Origin: Prevotella sp. UBA2850
GTDB lineage: Bacteria > Bacteroidota > Bacteroidia > Bacteroidales > Bacteroidaceae
Direction of reading: 5' to 3'
NCBI GenBank assembly: GCA_002350805.1
Contig: DEFO01000052.1
Coordinates: 376 to 56,971, forward strand
DNA length: 56,596 bases
Position numbers and translations under genes: made by a program. Position 1 is the stretch's first letter. Each line of letters starts with the position of its first letter. Positions 26,051-34,821 of this stretch are shown one piece after another. The notes beneath the pieces were generated by a model. It had not been told where the DNA came from. It worked only from the letters and a program-made list of their open reading frames with translations, and did no database searches.

Positions 26051-26263
26051 ATGAAGAAATCATTATTTATTACCCTTTTAATAATATGTAATCTGACACT
26101 CTTTGAAGCGAGAAATCCCAAATATGAGAAGATGTTGAAGCACATTGTGCACCATCAGAAAGATTATGATGGGATGTTTTTCTTCTTTAGGAGTGTGTTT
26201 TATCCCAATCGTTATTTGGCCGGAATGTGCCTTCAACCGTATCCGTTTCCAATTAATGCCTAA
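26051..26263 (+). pseudogene. Truncated paralogue of the preceding gene, cut by the repeat element
   Basis: The frame encodes a signal peptide (MKKSLFITLLIICNLTLFEA) and then RNPKYEKMLKHIVHHQKDY, nearly the same as the mature start of the preceding protein, but stops after about 70 codons instead of 192. The last codons (YPFPINA, stop) are read from the left end of the repeat element at 26232, and the stop TAA is part of its first unit. This is the remnant of a duplicated gene whose 3' part was lost or displaced by the element. The start at 26048 or 26051 is chosen because only it gives a signal peptide start. Confidence 0.75.
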
Positions 26264-26412
26264 TAGGGTTGTAATTAGTCGACTAATTAAGGTCTAATTA
26301 ATGCCTAATTACAACGTAATTAATGCCTAATTGCAAGGTAATTAATGCCTAATTGCAAGGTAATTAATGCCTAATTAGAGTCTAATTAATGCCTCATTGG
26401 AAATTACTTGAA
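26232..26412 (+). repeat. 22-bp-phased AT-rich repeat element, copy 2
   Basis: Same orientation and order as copy 1: unit AATTAATGCCTAATT starts at 26251 (last base changed), 26296, 26318, 26340, 26362 and 26384 (one change), with the palindrome AATTAGTCGACTAATT at 26273. Linkers are GGGTTGT, AAGGTCT, ACAACGT, GCAAGGT, GCAAGGT, AGAGTCT. Unlike copy 1 it has two GCAAGGT linkers and no overlapping double unit, so the unit number varies by slippage or unequal exchange. The ends again form an inverted repeat (TTCAA and TTTCCAAT on the left; ATTGGAAA and CTTGAA on the right). The remaining bases to the next gene hold its promoter. Confidence 0.85.
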
Positions 26413-26476
26413 AAACTGCTGACTTTTTCCCTCTCCGTATGTTGAATGCTCACAGCCTATTTTTCTTGTAAAAAAT

Positions 26477-26507
26477 TTTGCATTCATTATTTTTTTTCCT
26501 ATCTTTG
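26477..26507 (+). promoter_or_regulatory. Promoter of the second ECF sigma gene
   Basis: TTTG (26477-26480), 19 bases, then TATCTTTG (26500-26507) match the Bacteroidota -33/-7 promoter. Transcription would start near 26512, so the ATG at 26446 cannot be the start codon and the one at 26545 is used. Confidence 0.8.
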
Positions 26508-26544
26508 TCGCATTCTAGACAACCTATCTGAGTATCTATATCGC

Positions 26545-27111
26545 ATGAAAGGGCACGAAATGATCGACATCGAGGTGGTGCATCGCTGGGATGATGCTTC
26601 GCTGAAGATGCTTTATAGTCATTACTATAAGGCATTGGTGGCTTTTTCTGCCCAGATGGTTGAGCATCAGGAGGCTGCCGAGGAACTTGTGCAGGATGCC
26701 TTTGTCAGTTTGTGGCAGCAGCGCAACACCTTTCAGAGTGCCGCCACCCTCAGGGCCTACCTCTACAACACCGTTCGCAACAAGAGCATCAGCTGGCTGC
26801 GACACGAGCGGGTGGAGCGCAGCCGTATAGAGGCGTTCGAGCGCGACTTCCGCCTTATGCAGGCCGACGGCGGCGAGGAGCCCGACCGCGAGGAAGTGTT
26901 CCGCCAGCTGTTGCAAGGCATCGATGCCCTGCCGCCCCGTCTGCGCCAGGTGTTTCTCATGGCTATTGAGGGCAAGACTTCTGCTGACATTGCCGCCGAG
27001 CTGGGTGTGGCTCTGGAGACGGTGAAGAAACAACGCCAGCGCGGACTGAAGCATCTCCGTAGGATGCTTGCTCCTGAGGCCATGCTCCTCTTCTTTGTAT
27101 TGGCCGACTGA
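26545..27111 (+). CDS. ECF-type RNA polymerase sigma factor (188 aa)
   Basis: Region 2 is at about 20-90 (MLYSHYYKALVAFSAQMV, AEELVQDAFVSLWQQR, AYLYNTVRNKSISWLRH). Region 4 is at about 118-175 (LLQGIDALPPRLRQVFLMAI, SADIAAELGVALETVKKQRQ). It has the form of FecI-like sigmas paired with FecR and SusC in this phylum. No FecR lies beside it; the nearest is at 34822-35955, at the far end of the convergent operon. The start at 26545 is fixed by the promoter; MIDIEV at 26560 is an alternative. Confidence 0.92.
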   Translation: MKGHEMIDIEVVHRWDDASLKMLYSHYYKALVAFSAQMVEHQEAAEELVQDAFVSLWQQRNTFQSAATLRAYLYNTVRNKSISWLRHERVERSRIEAFERDFRLMQADGGEEPDREEVFRQLLQGIDALPPRLRQVFLMAIEGKTSADIAAELGVALETVKKQRQRGLKHLRRMLAPEAMLLFFVLAD

Positions 27112-27310
27112 GTGTTCTACCGTATTCCTTTTTCTTCGCACTCTCGTTCAACTCGTTTCACGGGTCTGACTGGTGTTTGCATGCTGTCTTCGTGTGGATG
27201 AAAACACGGAGTCTTTGTGTGCCGTCGCGGGCGGATGGACAGTCTTCGCAATGATGTCGGGGGAAGGAGTGAAGGTTGTGAAGGGGCGGGGGTGTGCCCC
27301 CCTCGGAAAA

Positions 27311-27342
27311 GAACCCCGAAAGTGGGGAAACTCTCGGGGTTC
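27311..27342 (-). terminator. Terminator of the second FecR/SusCD operon
   Basis: GAACCCCGA (27311-27319) pairs with TCGGGGTTC (27334-27342). On the - strand the stem is followed by TTTT, as expected for a terminator after the PKD-like lipoprotein gene. A second GC-rich hairpin (GGGGG TGTG CCCCC, near 27288-27301) lies next to it. The pair separates the operon from the convergent ECF gene and may act in both directions. The rest of 27112-27310 shows no gene. Confidence 0.75.
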
Positions 27343-27390
27343 ACGATATGATTTTGGCAATTCTATTTCGTTTCTTCTTTCCGCTCTCGC

Positions 27391-28941
27391 TTACTCGCTG
27401 GTGGGGAAGATGGGCATGGCGCGGCTCTGGCCGGGCGAGGTCATGATCATATTGGTGACCTGCACGGGTGTGACGCGGCGGATGCACTTCACACGGCCTG
27501 TGCCTGAGGCTGTGTGGTAGGCTTCCTTGGTAGGGATGCCTCCGACAAGGCTGTCGAAGAAATAGAGTTTGTAGTTGCTGCCGCTGTGTACTCCTACGAT
27601 GAGATTGTCGAAGTTGTAGCTAGTGTCTCCGAATCCGGCTACCCAGAACCACTGGTTGGTGACGAAGTCGATGGACTCTGTGACGCCTGGCAGTGCGACC
27701 TCTACTTCGGTGTCGTTGGCCCAGCCGTAGGCATAGAGCTTGCCATTGTCGACGGAGTAGATGTAGGAGGCGCTGCCGCCGCATGCCGCCACGACAGATG
27801 CCTTAGAGAGGTGGAGCGAGGCGCTGAGCTCTTTCTTCTCGGTGAGTGCTCCCATGCCGGTGATGCGGTAGAGGTAGCGTTTGCCGGCAGACTTGTCCTC
27901 AGAGAGAAACCAGATGGTCTCGACGCCTCCGATGCGATTGATGCCGCTGGCGAGGCACTGCTCTTGTCCGGTGGGGTCGGAGGTGACGTCGGTGGCATAG
28001 GAGCAGTTGTTGTCGGTGCGGCGGATGCCGTGCTTCAGGTTGCTCCAGTAGGCCATGCCCATGCGTCCGCAGCTGAGCATCTGGATGTGCTTGGTGACCT
28101 CGTCGTCGATGGCGGGCAGCGAGAACTTGCCTGTGGAGAGGATGTTGGCTCCTTGCATGCGCTTGCTGCTGATGCCTTTCTTCGACATGAGGAAGCCGTA
28201 GTTGGCACCGTTGGAGATGTTGTAGTAGACATCGTCGTTGGCCTCGCCGGCATAGCAGATGGTGCTATGGTCGAAGGTCTGCTGCATGTCCTCGGTGCGG
28301 TAGGCGCGGTAGTCGGCGGTGGTGAAGATGTTGAGCATGTTGCTGACGCCCATCTCCTTGGTGTCGGGGTTGACATACTGCTGCATGTACATGACGGCAA
28401 GTGAGACGGGTGTGCCTCGCATGGGCTCTCCTGAGACCTTGGTGATGAGGTTGCTGGAGAGACCGTTGTCGGAGACCATGTCGAGCTCGGTCTGACCGCC
28501 GTCGACTTCCTTGAGGATGTAGAACCCGTTGGAGAACTCGGTAGAGACGTTGAGCGACGTGCGGGTGTAGCGGGCATAGCCGGTGGTCAGTGATTTCACC
28601 TCGAGGACGATAACATAGGCGCCCGAGGCTAGGTTCACCTCGTAGTTGAGGGTGCGCTCATGGCCGATCTCCATATCGCGGAAGCCGGCGCCGTCGAACG
28701 AGTTGGCCACATAGAGGTACCAAGTGTACTGGAGGTTGGACTCGGGATAGTCGGTGGTGATCTCCGGAGTGATGCTCAGGATATTGCCAACGTAAGAGAT
28801 AACCGATTGTGCCGGTATGTCTGTTATTTCTATGGACTGCACGCTGGAAGGGTCGCCCAGCGAGCTGTCGTCGCTGTAGCAGCTGCTGAACACCCAGGGC
28901 ATGACAGCCAACATCAAGATTGGGAAAATATGCTTTTTCAT
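27391..28941 (-). CDS. PKD-like-domain lipoprotein, last gene of the second SusCD operon
   Basis: 516 residues from the ATG at 28941; an upstream in-frame TTG is rejected because only the ATG gives a proper lipoprotein signal (MKKHIFPILMLAVMPWVFSS, Cys21). After the lipid Cys comes YSDD, then a PKD-like immunoglobulin fold (about 35-135: IPAQSVISYVGNILSITPEI, SNLQYTWYLY). A long C-terminal part with repeated YxY and GxS beta strands is probably a propeller (YSVDNGKLYAYGWANDTEVE). Proteins of this kind regularly follow SusD and a DUF4843 lipoprotein. The role is probably surface ligand binding; the ligand is unknown. Confidence 0.82.
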   Translation of the reverse strand: MKKHIFPILMLAVMPWVFSSCYSDDSSLGDPSSVQSIEITDIPAQSVISYVGNILSITPEITTDYPESNLQYTWYLYVANSFDGAGFRDMEIGHERTLNYEVNLASGAYVIVLEVKSLTTGYARYTRTSLNVSTEFSNGFYILKEVDGGQTELDMVSDNGLSSNLITKVSGEPMRGTPVSLAVMYMQQYVNPDTKEMGVSNMLNIFTTADYRAYRTEDMQQTFDHSTICYAGEANDDVYYNISNGANYGFLMSKKGISSKRMQGANILSTGKFSLPAIDDEVTKHIQMLSCGRMGMAYWSNLKHGIRRTDNNCSYATDVTSDPTGQEQCLASGINRIGGVETIWFLSEDKSAGKRYLYRITGMGALTEKKELSASLHLSKASVVAACGGSASYIYSVDNGKLYAYGWANDTEVEVALPGVTESIDFVTNQWFWVAGFGDTSYNFDNLIVGVHSGSNYKLYFFDSLVGGIPTKEAYHTASGTGRVKCIRRVTPVQVTNMIMTSPGQSRAMPIFPTSE

Positions 28942-28974
28942 TGTTTCTTTACCATTATTCGTTGCTAACAATCA

Positions 28975-29841
28975 TTACATTCCTGGCAAGGCCGGACTGA
29001 AAACGACGGCTGTGCCATCTGCCTCACGATAGACATCCTGTCCGGCGGCCTGACGCCTCGCGTTCTCCTCTGCCAGGCGCAGGGCGAAGACCTTAGCCAG
29101 ATAGTCGAAATAGGCTTTGTCGGTATCGTACATCTCCTGAATCCACTCATCGCTCCACGATAATTCGCTCCAGTCGATCATCAGCTGGAACTTCACGTCG
29201 CCGTAGGTGCCGAAGATGAGGTTGAGGTTGCAGCTGTCCCAGGTGGTGGGCTTGGAGAGCTTGTCGGTGAATGATATGACGCGTGTCTGCATCATGGTGA
29301 AGCCGTTCTTGAAGTTCTCGTTGGGCTTGAAGCGCACCTTGAGGATGGCGTTCTTGGTCTGCAGTCCTGGACTGCGCAGCATGACGACGGGCACACGGAA
29401 GAGGCTCTCGCCGGCCTTGACCACTTGTATGCGGCGGGCCTCAGGACTGTCGAAGGCTACGTAGTCGACGCCTGGCGTGGCGTTCTGCGCACCCTCGACC
29501 TGTATCTGCTCGAGGGCATACTCGCGGTCGGCGTCGGTGACGAAGCCCACGGTCTTGGCCTGTATCCAGATGGTGTCGGTCTGTATGTTGCCATGGGTCT
29601 TGAAGTTGTAGAGCAGGGGCACGTCGACCACTGCCTGGTCTTTGGCAATATCATCGTTTTTCAGCTCGTCGCCGCCCGCATTGAAGAAACGGAAGTTGAG
29701 GTAGGCGTCGGGGTGGGAGTAGGGCTCGAGCTCTTTCTCGCACGAGGCGAGCAGCAGGGCAAGGGTGCCTAGCAGCGCCCAGACGCACAGGTGGCCCTTG
29801 TGAGCTGACACTGGTCGTAAAATATGCTTATATGAAATCAT
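28975..29841 (-). CDS. DUF4843-family surface lipoprotein
   Basis: 288 residues with a lipoprotein signal ending LLLASC (Cys34) and an acidic EKELE run after it. The body is beta-rich, with NAGGDELKNDDIAKDQAV, TPGVDYVAFDSPEARRIQVV (about 128-147) and a C-terminal ISWTxDL-like part (KFQLMIDWSELSWSDEWI). DUF4843 lipoproteins occur directly after SusD genes in FecR-controlled operons and are taken to be accessory binding proteins. It is 38 bases after the SusD stop and 33 bases before the PKD-like gene. Confidence 0.83.
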   Translation of the reverse strand: MISYKHILRPVSAHKGHLCVWALLGTLALLLASCEKELEPYSHPDAYLNFRFFNAGGDELKNDDIAKDQAVVDVPLLYNFKTHGNIQTDTIWIQAKTVGFVTDADREYALEQIQVEGAQNATPGVDYVAFDSPEARRIQVVKAGESLFRVPVVMLRSPGLQTKNAILKVRFKPNENFKNGFTMMQTRVISFTDKLSKPTTWDSCNLNLIFGTYGDVKFQLMIDWSELSWSDEWIQEMYDTDKAYFDYLAKVFALRLAEENARRQAAGQDVYREADGTAVVFSPALPGM

Positions 29842-29879
29842 AGTTCTCAGGTTTTTCGTTTGTCGTTTTTACTTCATTG

Positions 29880-31406
29880 TCAGATTCCCGGGTCGTATTC
29901 GGTCTCGGGCAGCGGGATGATGTAGGTGTTCTCGTCGGCTGGTGTCTTGAGCCACTTGATGGTGGTCTCGCCGAGCCGCTTGTAGGTGAAGAACATCTGC
30001 CCCTCGCCGTAGAACTCGCGCCGGTACTCGTTCACTATCCATGTGCGGACGTCGGCCAGACTGCTGAACTCGGTCATGTTGGCAACGTCGTGGGCTATCA
30101 TGTAGTCGCGGTAGAGCTGGTTGATCTCGGCAAGGTCAGTCGATGTCTCCATGACGATGAGATACATCTCCGAGGTGCGCAGCATGGGCACAATCTGATA
30201 GTAGACAGAGGGGTTGGTGACCTTCTCCTCGTCGTAGCAGTAGCGCATGAACCCGCACCACAGGGCGCTCGACGAGTCTTTCAGCCGCGGGTTCCACAGG
30301 TTGGCGTAGCGGTTGTGGCTGTTGATGTTCTCGCCCTCGAAGAGTTCGTCGAGCATGGTGTTGGTGAGCGCCAGGTGGGTCTCGGGGGTGTAGGTGCCGA
30401 TGATGCGCTCGACGTTGTCGGAGAAGTAGGCGGCGGCAATAGACTGGATGTCGTACTTGCTAATGCTGAAGTAACACTCGTTAGGACATGCCAGATAGCC
30501 GGCCTTGTAGTCGCTCTGTCCGCTGAGGCGGCGCACCGGTGTGCCGTCGGGCAGCTGGGCATTGATGAGCTCGCGGGCCACGCTTTGAGCCTCCTGTTTG
30601 TCGCCCACATAGAGTGACATACGGGCATGGAGCGCGCGCACGGCCCAGTAGTTGAGGCGCATCTGGCGGTACTGCAGGAAGGCGTGCTGCTCGTACACCT
30701 CGTTGGTGGCGTAGGTGCGGTTGAAGGGATACTGCATGGCAGGGTCGCTGTCTTTGAGCAGCTGCTCGGCCTTGGTGATGTCGCTCTTCAGCTTGGCAGC
30801 ATAGTCGGCGAAAGAGTAGTAGGCCGGCATGTCGTAGATGCTGGTGGTCTCAGAGTAGGGCAGCTTCACCTGTCGCGATCCGTTCTGCGGCATCTGTCCG
30901 AAGAGTCGCAGGATGTCGAGCTGACAGTAGGCGCGGATGGCATAGGCCTCGCCCAGCACAATGTTGTAGATGCGCTTCTCGGTGAACACGCCCGGGTTCT
31001 CCTCGGCGTTCTTGATGATGAGGTTGGCCTGTGCGATGGTCTTGAAGAGCGCCGTGTAGATGCTGCTCATGGCCGACTTAGAGTAGTCGGACGTATAGTT
31101 GTGGTTGCTCAGGTCGCGCTCGGCATAGCGCTTGGAGGAGGGATGGACATACCAGAGGTTGGCCAGGCACTCGACGCTTGTCATCGAGAGCTGCATGCCG
31201 TAGGCACTGGTCGAGGCCATCTGAATGTAGCAGCCGGTGAGGGCTGTCTGGAATCCTTTCTCGGTGCCGAACTGCCCGTCTTCCTTCTGTTCGGTGTCGG
31301 GGCGTACGTCGAGCCAGTCGTTACACGAGGTGAGCATTGCCGATGAGCCGACGCTGAGTGCCAGGGCGAACAGCCAGCCACCTCTTTTGAATATATGTTT
31401 TTTCAT
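29880..31406 (-). CDS. SusD/RagB-family surface lipoprotein
   Basis: 508 residues from MKKHIFKRGG at 31406; the ATG seven codons upstream is less likely because it breaks the signal peptide start. The lipoprotein signal ends LTSC (Cys28), followed by NDWLDVRPDTE, a typical SusD opening. TPR-type helices follow, with VLGEAYAIRAYCQLDILRLF and the C-terminal half containing YRREFYGEGQMFFTYKRLGE. It pairs with the STN-type SusC 45 bases upstream. The substrate is unknown. Confidence 0.93.
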   Translation of the reverse strand: MKKHIFKRGGWLFALALSVGSSAMLTSCNDWLDVRPDTEQKEDGQFGTEKGFQTALTGCYIQMASTSAYGMQLSMTSVECLANLWYVHPSSKRYAERDLSNHNYTSDYSKSAMSSIYTALFKTIAQANLIIKNAEENPGVFTEKRIYNIVLGEAYAIRAYCQLDILRLFGQMPQNGSRQVKLPYSETTSIYDMPAYYSFADYAAKLKSDITKAEQLLKDSDPAMQYPFNRTYATNEVYEQHAFLQYRQMRLNYWAVRALHARMSLYVGDKQEAQSVARELINAQLPDGTPVRRLSGQSDYKAGYLACPNECYFSISKYDIQSIAAAYFSDNVERIIGTYTPETHLALTNTMLDELFEGENINSHNRYANLWNPRLKDSSSALWCGFMRYCYDEEKVTNPSVYYQIVPMLRTSEMYLIVMETSTDLAEINQLYRDYMIAHDVANMTEFSSLADVRTWIVNEYRREFYGEGQMFFTYKRLGETTIKWLKTPADENTYIIPLPETEYDPGI

Positions 31407-31451
31407 CTTGATGCTGTATTTATGCATAGTAAAATGAATGATGGGTGCACA

Positions 31452-34400
31452 TTAGAACAAGAGTTTCACGCTTCCCTGGATGTTGCGGGCATACGGGTAG
31501 TTGATGCCTCGCTCCTGCTTGACAGTCCCCCAGTGCACCAGGTCGCTGGCGTTGAGGGCGAAGATGACCGACTGCATGCCCAGGTTCTGGTGCAGCCACT
31601 TGCCGTCCCAACGGTACTGCAGGCTGGCAGTAGAGAGCTCGAGCACATTGTCTTTCATGACGAAGCGCGAGGTGGCGCGTGTGGCGGTCTCGCTGTAGCC
31701 CTTGAAGAAGGTGACGTCGCCGGGTTTCATCCACCGGTCGGTGAGGGCGCGGCGGTCGACGTTCTGCGACATGAGGGCGGCGATGGGCACCTCCACCTTG
31801 TCGAGCAGGGTGCTGTTGTAGGTGTAGCCGCCCCAGTAGTAGGTGAAGGTGAAGTTCAGCGTCCATCCCTTGTAGCGGATGATGTTGCCGAAGTTACCGC
31901 GGTATTTCGGTTCGGCCTGTCCGCAGAACACCTTGTCGCCGGGCCGCCACGAGTCGGTGACGTTGCCGTTGCGGTCGACATATATCTCGTCGCCCGTCGA
32001 TGGGTTGACGCCCAGCGAGCGCACGGCATAGATGCTGTTTTGCGGTTTCCCCTCGTAGAAGAGTGTCGACACATCGACATTCTGCTCGCGGTAGGCCTCG
32101 TTCTGTGCCTTTACATAGTCGGAGAGTTTGGAAATCCAGTTTTTGTTGTAGACCAGCTGTCCGGTCATCATCCACGTGAAGCTGTGGCGCATGTCGCGAA
32201 TGGGGTAGCCGCTCAGGGCCAGTTCCCAACCGCGGTTTTTCACCTCGCCCACGTTGGCGATGTAGTTGTTGATACCCATGCTCGATGGCAGGTCCATGTT
32301 CGAGAGCAGGTTGGAGGTCTTCTTGTCGTAGAAGTTGAACTCGCCCTTGAGCAGTCCCTTGAGCAGTCCGAACTCCATGCCGAGGTTCAGCTCGCGGGTG
32401 GTCTGCCATGTGAGGCGCGGGTTGCCCCATGCCGATAGCTGCGAGCCAATCCAGTTCATGTATTTGCTCGAGGTGATGGAGCGGAAGATGGTGTTGGCGC
32501 CCGTGCCGCTGCCCATTTGCGAGCCCACCTCACCGATGGAGGCCTTCAGGCGCAGGATGTTGAGCACGGGGTTGCCTTTGAGGAAACGCTCGTTGTGCAC
32601 GTTCCATCCGATGCCTGTCGACCAGAAGGGTGCCCATTTCTTCTCGCTTCCGAAGGTAGAGCTGCCGTCCACGCGATAAGAGAAGTCGAGGTAGTAACGG
32701 CCGTCGTAGGTGTAGTTCACGTTGCCCGTGAAACCGATGCGGCGCGACTTGCTCTTGCTGCCGCCGGGCGTGCCGTCGTGCAGATACTGGCGGGCATTGC
32801 CCAGGAAGGGATTTTCGCTGTCGGCGATGCCCTCGGCGGTGAACGAGTAGGAGAGGTTGTCGCGGGCCGACACCGAGTAGTCGGCACCTACATAGAGCAG
32901 ATGCTTGTCGGCAAAGAGATGGCTGTAGGAGAGCGTGGCGTTGCCGTCGTAGCTGTAGCCGTTGCCCGTGCCGTAGCGGTAGAGTCCGCGGCGCAGGAAG
33001 CCCTCGTCGGAGTTATACTCGTAGTAATGTCCGTAGCTGTTGGTGGTGAAGTAGGAGTGCTCCGCCGGCAGGAAATAGTCGCTGGTGTTGTTCAGCTTGC
33101 TGATGCCGAACTGTCCGCGGAAGGTCAGGTCGGGAATGATTTTCCACTCGATGGCGAAATTGTTGGTCAGCGTCTCGTGGCCAGTCTTGTTGATGGTGTT
33201 CAGCTCGGCATCGTAGAGCGGGTTGGCGCGGCCAGTGCCCTGTGACGGACCGAGGAACGCCTCGAAATACTGTCTCAGTGCGCCATTCTCGTCGTAGGGG
33301 ATGTCGTAGGGCTGCAGCGCCACATACTGGCTGAAGTTGCCGTAGTTGCTCTCCTGCGAGCGCACCAGTCCCAGTGTGGTATAGTTCTTAAAGGTGATGT
33401 TCTTCAGGTTGTACACCAGCTGGATGCTGCCGTTGAACGACCGGCGGAATGAGTTCTTCATCGCACCCTCGGTGTCTTTGTAGTTGGCGCTGACGGCCCA
33501 GCGGAACTGGTCGCTGCCACCTTCGAGTCGCAGGGCGTAGTGTGAGCCCACGCCCGTGCGTACGGGTTTGTTCAGCCAGTCGGTAGTGGCTCCCGAGAGC
33601 ACGCTCTTCAGTTTCTTGTTGTAGTGCTCCTGGAAGTTGTAGTCGTTGGGCGCATAGTCGGCCGAATAGAGGTTCAGGCGGTTCTCCAGCTCCAGCTTCT
33701 CCTTGGCGTTCAGATAGTCGTAGCTCGTCAGGTCGGGAGCCTCGATGTCGATGCCCACCTCGGCGTTGATGCGCAGGCGGCCGGCCTCGGGCTGGCGCGT
33801 GGTCACCACGATGACACCGTTGGAGCCTCGCGAGCCGTAGATGGCGGTGGCGGCGGCATCTTTCAGGATGTTGATGCTCTCAATCTCCTCGTCGTTGTAA
33901 TCCATCAGTTTCTCGAGCGACATCTCGAAGCCGTCGAGGATGATGAGCGGTGTGTTCACCGCATTGCTGGTTGTGCTGTTGAACTCAGCCACGCTCATGG
34001 GCAGGCTCGAGTTACCGCGGATGTTGATTTGCGGCAGGTTGTTGGGGTTGCTGCCCGCGAGGTTGTTCACCTGGAAGTTCATCGAGGCGTCGATGGTCTT
34101 CAGTGTCTGCAGCAGGTTCTGTCCCTTGTGCATGTTCAGCTCTTCCTTGCCGATGGTTGTCACGGCACCCGTGTAGCTCTCCTTGGCTTTGTTGAAAATA
34201 CCCGTCACCACCACCTCGTCAATCAGGTTGTCGGCCTTCATCACGATGTCGCGGGTGATGTCGCTCGTACCTTGCGGCACCTGCACATACTCATTGGCCA
34301 GTCCCACGTACGAAAACTTCAGGGTGGTGGCCTCCACGGGAATCTTGAAGCTGAAGAAGCCGTCGGCATCGGTCACCGTGCCCACACGGTTCTCGCCCAC

Positions 34401-34808
34401 CGACACCGGCACACCCACCAGCGGCTCGCCAGTCTCGTCGGTCACGTGGCCCCTCACCGTGCGTTCCCGTCCGCTGAGCTGCTGTCGGGTGATGGTCACG
34501 ATGTTGCCCTTGATAGTGTACGAGCAGCCAATCAGGCTGGTCAGCTGTCCCACCACCTCGCTGGCACTCTTCCTTGTGGCGCGGATGGTGACCTTCGGCC
34601 AGCGGGCTGCCTCCTCGGTAGAGTAGACAAAGCTCAGTCCTGCCTGTTTCTGGATGGCGTTGAGCACAGTCACCACAGGCACCGACTTGAAGTCTACGCT
34701 CACTTTCGTGTCTGCCGGCATGGCGGCATGGCTCACCGTTGGCAGCAGCCATGCCATCGCCCATAGCAGCAGGCAGACACGTCTTCGAATGTCTTTGCTT
34801 TTTTCCAT
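31452..34808 (-). CDS. SusC/RagA-type TonB-dependent outer-membrane transporter with STN domain
   Basis: 1118 residues. Signal peptide about 1-29 (ending VSHA), STN domain about 34-105 (FKSVPVVTVLNAIQKQAGLS, SEVVGQLTSLIGCSYTIKG), carboxypeptidase-regulatory-like domain about 115-190 (VRGHVTDETGEPLVGVPVSV), plug with VVVTGIF and INILKDAAATAIYGSRGSNG, then the barrel ending in a terminal Phe (GSVKLLF). The STN domain fits control through the FecR encoded 13 bases upstream. It is only distantly similar to the SusC at 14231-17776, so the two probably import different ligands. Confidence 0.95.
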   Translation of the reverse strand: MEKSKDIRRRVCLLLWAMAWLLPTVSHAAMPADTKVSVDFKSVPVVTVLNAIQKQAGLSFVYSTEEAARWPKVTIRATRKSASEVVGQLTSLIGCSYTIKGNIVTITRQQLSGRERTVRGHVTDETGEPLVGVPVSVGENRVGTVTDADGFFSFKIPVEATTLKFSYVGLANEYVQVPQGTSDITRDIVMKADNLIDEVVVTGIFNKAKESYTGAVTTIGKEELNMHKGQNLLQTLKTIDASMNFQVNNLAGSNPNNLPQINIRGNSSLPMSVAEFNSTTSNAVNTPLIILDGFEMSLEKLMDYNDEEIESINILKDAAATAIYGSRGSNGVIVVTTRQPEAGRLRINAEVGIDIEAPDLTSYDYLNAKEKLELENRLNLYSADYAPNDYNFQEHYNKKLKSVLSGATTDWLNKPVRTGVGSHYALRLEGGSDQFRWAVSANYKDTEGAMKNSFRRSFNGSIQLVYNLKNITFKNYTTLGLVRSQESNYGNFSQYVALQPYDIPYDENGALRQYFEAFLGPSQGTGRANPLYDAELNTINKTGHETLTNNFAIEWKIIPDLTFRGQFGISKLNNTSDYFLPAEHSYFTTNSYGHYYEYNSDEGFLRRGLYRYGTGNGYSYDGNATLSYSHLFADKHLLYVGADYSVSARDNLSYSFTAEGIADSENPFLGNARQYLHDGTPGGSKSKSRRIGFTGNVNYTYDGRYYLDFSYRVDGSSTFGSEKKWAPFWSTGIGWNVHNERFLKGNPVLNILRLKASIGEVGSQMGSGTGANTIFRSITSSKYMNWIGSQLSAWGNPRLTWQTTRELNLGMEFGLLKGLLKGEFNFYDKKTSNLLSNMDLPSSMGINNYIANVGEVKNRGWELALSGYPIRDMRHSFTWMMTGQLVYNKNWISKLSDYVKAQNEAYREQNVDVSTLFYEGKPQNSIYAVRSLGVNPSTGDEIYVDRNGNVTDSWRPGDKVFCGQAEPKYRGNFGNIIRYKGWTLNFTFTYYWGGYTYNSTLLDKVEVPIAALMSQNVDRRALTDRWMKPGDVTFFKGYSETATRATSRFVMKDNVLELSTASLQYRWDGKWLHQNLGMQSVIFALNASDLVHWGTVKQERGINYPYARNIQGSVKLLF

Positions 34809-34821
34809 GAGATGAATAAAA

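Noticed and set aside
26446..26544. N-terminal extension of the second ECF sigma gene to the ATG at 26446
   Set aside because: The extension would begin upstream of a good promoter and adds a Cys/Phe-rich stretch not found in sigma factors.
28942..28971. TTG start giving the PKD-like lipoprotein ten more residues
   Set aside because: The longer start puts a polar stretch before the signal peptide; the ATG at 28941 gives a standard lipoprotein signal.
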